DNA from: Martensiomyces pterosporus
Lineage: Eukaryota > Kickxellomycota > Kickxellomycetes > Kickxellales > Kickxellaceae
Direction: 5' to 3'
Assembly: GCA_025201845.1 (NCBI GenBank)
Contig: MU604183.1
Span: 1-12,482 of the forward strand
DNA length: 12,482 bases
Made by a program: the position numbers and the translations under genes. How positions within the stretch are numbered: the stretch's first letter is position 1; every line of letters begins with the position of its first letter. This document shows positions 7,298 to 12,482 of the stretch, piece after piece. Under the pieces are notes generated by a model, which was not told the origin of the DNA, did not search any database, and saw nothing but the letters and a program-made list of their open reading frames with translations.

Positions 7298-9013
7298 TCA
7301 CAAATATCTGTTCCATGAGTTCGGAGAGCGCTGGATGACTTTGGCACTCAAGAGCCCGTCGTTCATGTGTGGTGACCCTGACAGCTCTTGAAGGAGCTTG
7401 ACTAGCAGCGCTTCGAAGAAAGCCGCATCCTTTTGTTCATCCACACCCAGAGTCATGCTTTCGAGTGCAGGGAGGTGCAGTGCAAGCTCAAGCGCATAAG
7501 ACGCCGTGTAGCAACGACGCACCTTTGGGGCGTGCAAGTGGCAAGTAAAAAGGCGCAAAGTGCTGCTCACAGGCGGGTACTCCACTTGAAGCGGCTGAAG
7601 CTCGTCAACGTCTTCAGCTGTATCCTCTCGCCTAAAATCATCCTCGTAGATATAGGCATAATCGACATCTAGCTCCAGCTCGATGAGGCGCTTCAGGTTG
7701 CTGAGGAGTCGGAGCATTGACTTGAAGTCGATCTCCACGCCGAGGCACAGCGAGCGCAGGTTGGCACACCAAATATCTGGCGGCACTTGGAAGAGCTTAT
7801 CACACACATCCGACCTGAATGCTATTCTCTGTATATTCGTCTTCGCGCGCAGCAGGCTGGTAAACGCAGATTTGTACAGATCCACAGAACCTGTGCTTTC
7901 TTCGTCTGTGTCTCGAAACCAAGCGCTGAACTCGACCGTTTCCAGGGTTTTGAACGGTTTAGCGTCGAAATCAAAGTACACATTTCCATTGGTCACGTTC
8001 AGCGACACCAGACTATTGTGGCACTGTGTGCCAGAAATGAAGTCTTGAAAGTTGTACGCCATACCTTCGCACCTGAGAGTGCGAAGAACTGGGAACAACG
8101 GCACTCGACAGCCTGGCCTGCCACCAGCAGCTCCAGCTGCCCACACAGACCTTCCCGTCAGCGCACCGTTCGTAGCATCTTGCAAATGAGGCGGCAAGTC
8201 GTCAATCTCACCCCAAGATAGCGGGGAATCAAACATCATAGCTAGGCGCTTGAGCCTTGCAAACACCACAGTCTGGTTCTCGTGGCCGTCGTAGAATATG
8301 TTCCATACGTTTTCGGGATTAACACCGTTGAGTGTGAGGTCGACCAAGGTAGGCGCGAAAAATTGCGGTAAGCGGTTGGCATCCATGCCTTGGTTGTAAC
8401 AGATCAGACAAAGCGATGTGAGCTGGGTCAAAAAGGACGCCGAAGGTGGAGTGTAGGCAAGCGGCATGAAGCCTGAAGGCACTTCACAAATAACGGGAGA
8501 TGCTTGGTGTAGCTTAGGGAGCTCCTTGTCAAGCTGCCAGATGATGTCTGGACAAGAAAACGTGTCCTCATCCTCCAAACAGTAATGGTTGTAGGAGCAG
8601 GCGTATGAACACAAATTTGGCCATTTGGTCTCGCCTCCAACGTCCATCTCATCTTGCACCGCTCTGACGATATAATCCAGAGTTGTGAACCTATTTATAA
8701 ATAGTTTCACTCGCTGCGCATACTCTGAACATCCGGCCGACCTCGCAAGAGAGGCGTTGTGGCGAGTGCGAATCGTCACCTGTGGTGGTGCATCGCTCTC
8801 TGTCTCGCTTGATTCGTCATCATTGATATACGCTATTAGAAATTCGAACACCAGATCCCTGTAAAGCAGGGGTAGCAGGGACTGACGCAGGCTGGTGCTG
8901 ATGTGTGCTACAGGCAGCAGCTCGGAAAACGCACGTTCATCCAAATCCTCTCGCTTGAACCACTGAACAACTGCGAGCAAAATCTCCAAAGGCAAGTCGT
9001 CAAAGAAAGCCAT
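7298..9013 (-). CDS. F-box-like/leucine-rich-repeat protein, paralogue 2
   Basis: The product is 571 aa from the ATG at 9013, which matches the start context of paralogue 1; an upstream in-frame TTG is ignored. It starts MAFFDDLPLEILLAVVQWF and then LLPVAHISTSLRQSLLPLLY, the same F-box-like N-terminus. The irregular leucine-rich body is collinear with paralogue 1: shared blocks include RSAGCSEYAQRVKLFINR, QLDKELPK, SFLTQLTSL, GVEIDFKSMLRLLSNLK and LELALHLPALESMTL. Presumed role: a Skp1-binding substrate adaptor with unknown targets. Single exon, no stops or frameshifts. The last ~15 residues (VIQRSPNSWNRYL) differ from paralogue 1. Two intact frames at roughly two-thirds protein identity suggest both have been under selection since duplication. 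Confidence 0.75.
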   Translation of the reverse strand: MAFFDDLPLEILLAVVQWFKREDLDERAFSELLPVAHISTSLRQSLLPLLYRDLVFEFLIAYINDDESSETESDAPPQVTIRTRHNASLARSAGCSEYAQRVKLFINRFTTLDYIVRAVQDEMDVGGETKWPNLCSYACSYNHYCLEDEDTFSCPDIIWQLDKELPKLHQASPVICEVPSGFMPLAYTPPSASFLTQLTSLCLICYNQGMDANRLPQFFAPTLVDLTLNGVNPENVWNIFYDGHENQTVVFARLKRLAMMFDSPLSWGEIDDLPPHLQDATNGALTGRSVWAAGAAGGRPGCRVPLFPVLRTLRCEGMAYNFQDFISGTQCHNSLVSLNVTNGNVYFDFDAKPFKTLETVEFSAWFRDTDEESTGSVDLYKSAFTSLLRAKTNIQRIAFRSDVCDKLFQVPPDIWCANLRSLCLGVEIDFKSMLRLLSNLKRLIELELDVDYAYIYEDDFRREDTAEDVDELQPLQVEYPPVSSTLRLFTCHLHAPKVRRCYTASYALELALHLPALESMTLGVDEQKDAAFFEALLVKLLQELSGSPHMNDGLLSAKVIQRSPNSWNRYL

Positions 9014-9300
9014 GCTGAGTGTTGAGAAACGGAAGAACGTAGGGGTAGCAAGTGGAAACAAAACGCAGGTTGCTGTTTTTCAAACTTTAATGCAGCATTG
9101 ATGATACTGCAGTCTTAGCGATAGCAGAAATCAACGCAATGCCCTACTGATCGACGCAGCTCAGATCGACTCGTCCCTTGCCTGTTTTGCTGATTTCACC
9201 TGAACCGCACCGCATGCAGGGCAAACCCGAGGCAGTGCTGGGTGGTGTGCTGCTGCTTGCTGCTGCTGCTCCAGCCAATGCGCCGGGGCTGTGGGGTGTG
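9014..9300 (-). repeat. Upstream block of F-box gene 2, right arm of the inverted duplication
   Basis: It is the reverse-complement partner of 4112-4395. The core 9262-9116 differs at one base from its mate. The CPACG frame is kept here with a 3-nt indel and ends at a TGA at 9163-9161. Upstream the frame continues without a stop into R module copy D, back to a TAG just before about 9378, but no ATG is found. Confidence 0.85.
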
Positions 9301-9314
9301 CTGCTGTTAGGTGG

Positions 9315-9406
9315 TCAAGCGAAGCAAAAGATGTAGCGAGTACTATTGTGAATAATAAGCAACTTGGATGTTTGCGAAGCTAAGGAACTGCCAGGACAAA
9401 GGCAGG
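9315..9406 (-). repeat. R module copy D, upstream of the CPACG frame of arm 2
   Basis: Minus reading: GCCTGCCTTTGTCCTGG, GTTCCTTAGCTTCGCAAACA, TTGCTTATTATTCAC, CTCGCTACATC, CTTCGCTTGAC. It is close to copy B but lacks the upstream TATA-like part, being cut where protease fragment 1 begins. In the frame shared with the CPACG ORF it encodes a hydrophobic run, CLLFTIVLATSFASL, that would serve as a signal peptide, but with no start codon. Confidence 0.7.
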
Positions 9407-10355
9407 CCTCTTCAAGGGCAACGGCACCTATGCGTCCCCAAAGACTATGACCGTCCATCCGGGGTACAACTCGATTGCAAACTCGGATAACATTGCTGTG
9501 CTCATTTTGGCCTGTTGGCAGGTTTGGCTGCAAGGCCTGAGTAGAGGCGTACATAAATACTTCCCTGAGCTTGCCTTTCCCTTGGATGTTCCTTAGCTTC
9601 GCAAACATCCACATTGCTTATAACTATCAATATACTCGCTATACCCCTCGCTTCGCTAGCTCAGACAACAGGCCCAGTCCATCCCCGGCTCCAACACAAC
9701 CAGCTCAGGCTTTGGCGCCAAGATCATCAGCAAGCCCGAGACAAAGGCGAATACTCTGTACTCTGCTATCGGATGGGGGTCCACGTCTGCAAACTCCAGC
9801 TCTTCGTATGCAACTGCACTGCAGCAGCTGCCGCTCAAGGTCGGAGACAAGTCCGCGTGCACAAACGTCTGAGCTCCTTACGCCAACCTAACCAACTCGA
9901 TGTGCCTTGCCCCCGTGTCAAAGAGCACCAACGTGTGCAACGGCGGCTGCCTCCTTGCCAAAACCGGCTCGGACAACACGGTTGGCCTCGTTGGCCTGCT
10001 CAACATCGTGGCCATCAATGACGACTTTGCCAGCGCCCAGTGCACTACCAGGAAGGGTTTTGACTTCTTCACGACCTTTTGCAGATACATCGGCTTGCTG
10101 ACCCAAGCGACCCCCCTGAAGAGGTCGGACTTCCTCTCGACGGCCACGTTCACTTACGACACTGCATCCAACTCCTCCTCGCCCACGTCGACTGCCTCGA
10201 GCACTGGCAGCCAGACCAGCGCCTCAGCCACTCAGACCAGCCAGGCTAACGCCAATACACCAAAGCCCAACTCGGCTCCTGCCAGCAAGCTCATGGGTTC
10301 TGCACCAGTCGCCATCATCGCTGGTGTGCTTCTTGCCGCTAGCGGCCTCATCTGA
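9405..10355 (+). pseudogene. Trypsin-like (S1A) serine protease with GPI-type tail, broken
   Basis: Fragment 1 (9405-9510) reads GLFKGNGTYASPKTMTVHPG then YNSIANSDNIAVLIL, the strand and loop carrying the catalytic Asp (codon 9486-9488). It is cut by R module copy B. Fragment 2 resumes in the same frame at about 9663 with QAQSIPGSN, then AIGWGSTS, LPLKVGDKSACTNV, and the active-site region VCNGGCLLAKTG. The tail is Ser/Thr-rich (about 60 residues) and ends in a hydrophobic SAPVAIIAGVLLAASGLI, typical of a GPI attachment signal. Intact trypsins have CxGDSGGP in that region; here D-S-G and the Pro are lost, so the catalytic Ser is missing (9936-9956). A TGA at 9870-9872 and the absent N-terminus with the His loop also break it. 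When intact it would have been a secreted, wall- or membrane-anchored protease. Confidence 0.75.
9506..9660 (+). repeat. R module copy B, inside the trypsin-like pseudogene
   Basis: It begins CCTGTTGG straight after the ATT-TTG codons of protease fragment 1. It has the TATA-like CATAAATAC (9552-9560), CTTGCCTTTCCCTTGG, CTTAGCTTCGCAAACATCC, and then codes LITINILAIPLASLAQ, a signal-peptide-like stretch whose start codon is TTG (9614) instead of ATG. Protease fragment 2 follows in a different frame. GCTCA occurs at both edges (9499-9503 and 9659-9663), a possible chance match or a target duplication. Confidence 0.7.
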
Positions 10356-10500
10356 TAAACACCCACATGTGCTGTTCGCCAACTGCTGCCGAGCATTCGC
10401 ATGCCTTTAGTTGTCAAAAACGAATACAGCAATGTTACCTACCTACAGCTTTTGTCAGCACGAATCCGATTTACGTCACATGGGCAGGTGCGGCTGGCAG

Positions 10501-10806
10501 GACATGACAACTGTGATATACTAGCCAGAAATCACGCAGGCATATAGCGAGCGGTAGGACAGCGCTGTCGATTCAGATGGGGACTCTGAGCACGCATTCA
10601 TTCCCAGCGGGCTGCTGGTGGTTGCTGTGATGCTGCCATGTGGTGAGGCGCTTGATTTGGTGAGGAGTGGCGACGAACTTGTTGTGGTGCTGGCCGATGC
10701 CATGCGTGCACACGGAGAGATCCTGAGGTGCTGCAACCTGCTGCACCGCGACATACCAAAACAAACAGCGTTGGCGCGTAGGACACCTGGCAGTGCTCCC
10801 TTTTGA
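10501..10806 (+). pseudogene. FunK1-type fungal protein kinase remnant
   Basis: In one frame the text reads GLLVVAVMLPCGEALDL, then SGDELVVVLADAMRAHGEIL, then CCNLLHRDI. This is the hinge, helix and catalytic-loop region (His-Arg-Asp at 10744-10752) of FunK1 kinases, whose typical pattern is 'DEL..VLADAM..H..IL...LLHRDIS.NNI'. In-frame TAG stops at 10522-10524 and 10555-10557 lie upstream. After HRDI the sequence departs from the family and stops at 10804-10806. The N-lobe and the Asp of the metal-binding motif are absent. FunK1 proteins are abundant in many fungi and often occur as relics. Confidence 0.65.
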
Positions 10807-11040
10807 TCAGCCATTGGCTGCCAAAACCTGCTGCTTCGCTCCTAGCAATATTTTGGTCCACACACCACACGATGTGGGGGCGCAGCGACTGTTCTCTGGC
10901 TTGCATTTCTTCTGCCCTGCTGAGTACCAGTTCTTGGTGATATACACTCTTATCCAATCTGCGCTAGATTTCCGCTTCTCACTCTTCTCTTCTGCACTCT
11001 TTTGAATTATTCTACTTTTCTATTGCCCTACGTTTGTAGG
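10807..11040 (+). promoter_or_regulatory. Intergenic region and leader of the truncated F-box gene
   Basis: No gene is supported. The last ~80 bases are CT-rich (for example CGCTTCTCACTCTTCTCTTC at 10970-10989) and lead directly into the ATG at 11041, which fits a fungal promoter/5' leader. No TATA box is evident. Confidence 0.35.
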
Positions 11041-11337
11041 ATGACCCATGTAAAGGACCTGCACTTGAACATACTACGAAAGGTATTCGTGTGCTATGTC
11101 AATGGATTAGTGAAGGGTTTCACTACCCACGAGTTCAAGCAGCTGCTGCCTCCTGTTACAGTCTGTCGCGTTTGGAGGGAGTGCATTCTTCCATACGTGT
11201 ATCTCACAGCATATCTTGAGTGTTATATCAAGCAGACGGACAAAAGAAAGAAGAAACGCTTGTTAGTGAGGGAATGGTGGACCTGGTTACAACATCATCT
11301 ACTCGGTTATAAAAGTGCCCCCTCTCCCGCTGGGTAG
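11041..11337 (+). pseudogene. F-box-like protein N-terminus, truncated
   Basis: From the ATG at 11041 the frame gives MTHVKDLHLNILRKVFVCYV, then EFKQLLPPVTVCRVWRECIL, then PYVYLTAYLECY. This is the N-terminal F-box-like pattern of another, more distant subfamily than the pair at 4396-9013 (helices, 'LLP...VCR.WR....P.VY'). After about residue 73 the sequence enters the LTR-like segment at 11261. The frame then runs through the non-protein-like SAPSPAG to a stop at 11335-11337. Intact members have several hundred residues of repeats after this point, so the gene has lost most of its product. Confidence 0.6.
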
Positions 11338-11441
11338 GAGGCGGCCACAGTCTCGCTTAGTTTCCACTCCCGTATTCATCTAGTATTCATACTGATTCAT
11401 ACTCTTAGTATTCACAAGTTTTCTACTTCTAATTCACGACA
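11261..11441 (+). mobile_element. LTR-like segment truncating the F-box gene
   Basis: It begins TGTTAGTG and may end CACGACA, giving TGT...ACA ends with partial inverted symmetry (TGTTAGTG against TGTCGTG). A clear TATAAAA box lies at 11308-11314. About 60 nt further there is a run of ATTCA-containing repeats (11372-11416). Coding similarity to F-box proteins ceases at its left edge. There is no 5-bp target duplication (ACGCT, CCGGC) and no recognisable internal element after it, so a diverged solo LTR or a displaced promoter fragment are both possible. Confidence 0.35.
11372..11416 (+). repeat. Short ATTCA repeats downstream of a TATA box
   Basis: Four near-copies of (T)ATTCA(T) occur at roughly 10-17 bp spacing: GTATTCATC, GTATTCATAC, TGATTCATAC and GTATTCACA. 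They sit 60-100 bp after the TATAAAA at 11308 and may be leader repeats of the LTR-like element. Confidence 0.6.
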
Positions 11442-11528
11442 CCGGCATCTGCCAGTTCGATCATGTACGGCTGCGCCCAGGCCTCGCAAGCGATCCGGCG
11501 AGCAGGGGCAGCCTGTTTGAGCACAAAA

Positions 11529-12482
11529 TCAGGCGTGTGGGACAATCTCAAGGCCGGGGTATGCGCTGTGGTCCTTGAGGCTAATGTTAGCGATGGAGAT
11601 CTTGTTCATGCAGGCTGGGTCCTCACCATTGGTGGGGCTGCAGAACTTGATCTGGTTGCCGGCGCTGTAGTAGATCTCCTGCGTGTGGTGCTTGTAGTCT
11701 GCACCGGCCGGGAGACGAGGAACGGGGTCGCTTCCATAGGTAACACGGTACTTCGGGAAGTGGTGGCTATCCATCCACGCAGCAAAGACAGAGTTTCCAG
11801 TGCGTGGCTGGCCATACGTGTACAGCGACACCCTGTTCATCAGACCACTGTTCCCGGCAACGAATTTGGCGGCAGCAAGAGAAGCCTGGGCACCACCCAG
11901 CGAGTGGCCAACAAACACGATCCTGTGGTTGGGGTGCTGTAGCAGAAGGGTATGGATCAAACCCTCAATAGGGTTGGCAACAGAAAGGACTGCCTTCTTG
12001 AAGCCCAAATGAACCTTTGCGCCAGGGCCAGCGGCCTCCCAGTCAGCCTGGAGGACCTTCAAATCGGTGACTATGTCGGTTGTCGTTGTAGTTCCACGGA
12101 ACGCGACGATGATTTCTCCGTTGCGCTCGTTGTGGGCCACGTATCCATAGCTGGGGCCACTCTTCTCGTCGAAGTGGTAGGGAATTACAGATCCCACCAT
12201 TCTCTGATCCGTGGTGCACCTGGGGCAGTTCCACTCCCTGCTGTTGATTTGGTAGGCAGCGCGGGCGTACAGGGCGTACTTTTCAATGGCATGCACGACG
12301 TCGTCATTGCTGCGCTTTCCCTTGGATGGCGGTGTGTTTGGCTTGGTGGTAGGCGGCTTGGTGGTAGGCGGCTTTGTGGCTGGCTTGGTGGCAGCGGTCT
12401 GCTCTTGGAAAAGCTTGATGAGCTGCTGCTGGACCTTGACGACGTTGGGGGACTTGTAGTCTGGGAACGAGTCAAATGCGGG
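11529..12482 (-). CDS. Secreted class 3 (fungal) triacylglycerol lipase, N-terminus outside window
   Basis: The frame is open from the right edge (12482) to the stop at 11529, giving 317 visible residues. The first ~65 are a pro-region with Q-rich helix KVQQQLIKLFQEQ, a TKP-repeat linker (about 12384-12331) and GKR followed by SNDD, a likely Kex2-type cleavage site. The alpha/beta-hydrolase domain follows: AFRGTTTTTD (oxyanion region), GHSLGGA with the nucleophile Ser at 11903-11901, YGSDPVPRLP with the acid Asp at 11729-11727, and KDHSAYPG with the His at 11570-11568. All three members of the triad are present, and Cys pairs (CPRC, CSP..., DPAC) suggest disulphides. It would hydrolyse acylglycerols outside the cell. 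Start codon and signal peptide are beyond the window. No damage is seen. Confidence 0.9.
   Translation of the reverse strand, partial: PAFDSFPDYKSPNVVKVQQQLIKLFQEQTAATKPATKPPTTKPPTTKPNTPPSKGKRSNDDVVHAIEKYALYARAAYQINSREWNCPRCTTDQRMVGSVIPYHFDEKSGPSYGYVAHNERNGEIIVAFRGTTTTTDIVTDLKVLQADWEAAGPGAKVHLGFKKAVLSVANPIEGLIHTLLLQHPNHRIVFVGHSLGGAQASLAAAKFVAGNSGLMNRVSLYTYGQPRTGNSVFAAWMDSHHFPKYRVTYGSDPVPRLPAGADYKHHTQEIYYSAGNQIKFCSPTNGEDPACMNKISIANISLKDHSAYPGLEIVPHA

Noticed and set aside
7683..8221. Plus-strand frames of 121 and 144 codons
   Set aside because: Antisense of F-box paralogue 2; a matching shadow exists opposite paralogue 1, as expected from duplication and not from a real gene.
10598..10957. 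119-codon minus-strand frame
   Set aside because: It is opposite the FunK1 fragment, has no family resemblance and an unusual composition.
11463..11942. 159-codon plus-strand frame
   Set aside because: From 11529 on it is the antisense shadow of the lipase, whose catalytic motifs and codon use are on the minus strand.
1..12482. tRNA or rRNA genes
   Set aside because: No cloverleaf with A- and B-box patterns and no rRNA-like sequence was noticed on either strand; a dedicated tRNA scan was not possible.

Overview
The window looks like repeat-rich, gene-poor accessory DNA of an early-diverging filamentous fungus, most likely a Kickxellales/Coemansia-like member of Zoopagomycota. The reasons are short (~50 nt) GT-AG introns, F-box-like proteins with the 'LPVA.VST.LR..LLPLLYRDLVFEF' style of N-terminus, a FunK1 kinase fragment, an AAA-ATPase-like/PD-(D/E)XK protein, a tubby-like small protein and a fungal class 3 lipase. 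The assignment rests on recognising families by eye, not on a search.

Layout. Positions 1-314: the 5' end of an LTR retrotransposon on the minus strand (LTR 128-314, first codons of a probable gag at 78-1). 315-1165: promoter and gene of a small tubby C-terminal-like protein (+). 1170-2024: 3' end of a dead LINE (-), a zinc-knuckle/RT tail with an internal stop. 2025-2262: a probable solo LTR with 20-bp tandem repeats. 2289-3967: an AAA-ATPase-like/PD-(D/E)XK gene (-) that has lost the middle of its ATPase domain. 4024-9300: a large inverted duplication. Two F-box-like paralogues face each other (4396-6129 + and 9013-7298 -). Each carries the same upstream block, which is better conserved than the genes themselves. 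The spacer is a decayed, unrecognised gene (about 7100-6306, -). 9405-10355: a trypsin-like (S1) protease pseudogene with a GPI-type tail. 10501-10806: a FunK1 kinase remnant. 11041-11337: the N-terminus of another F-box-like gene, cut short by an LTR-like segment at 11261. 11529-12482: an intact-looking class 3 lipase (-) running off the right edge.

A ~110-150 bp module, here called R (TATA-like box, leader, and a hydrophobic signal-peptide-like stretch), occurs four times (6127-6275 +, 7240-7098 -, 9406-9315 -, 9506-9660 +). Each copy is joined to a different downstream sequence. With the inverted F-box pair it makes 4-10.4 kb a mosaic built by duplication, inversion and fusion.

Only the tubby-like gene, the two F-box-like genes and the lipase look like intact functional genes. 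Most of the rest is mobile elements and relics. I see no operon-like or joint pathway logic; the common theme is segmental rearrangement.
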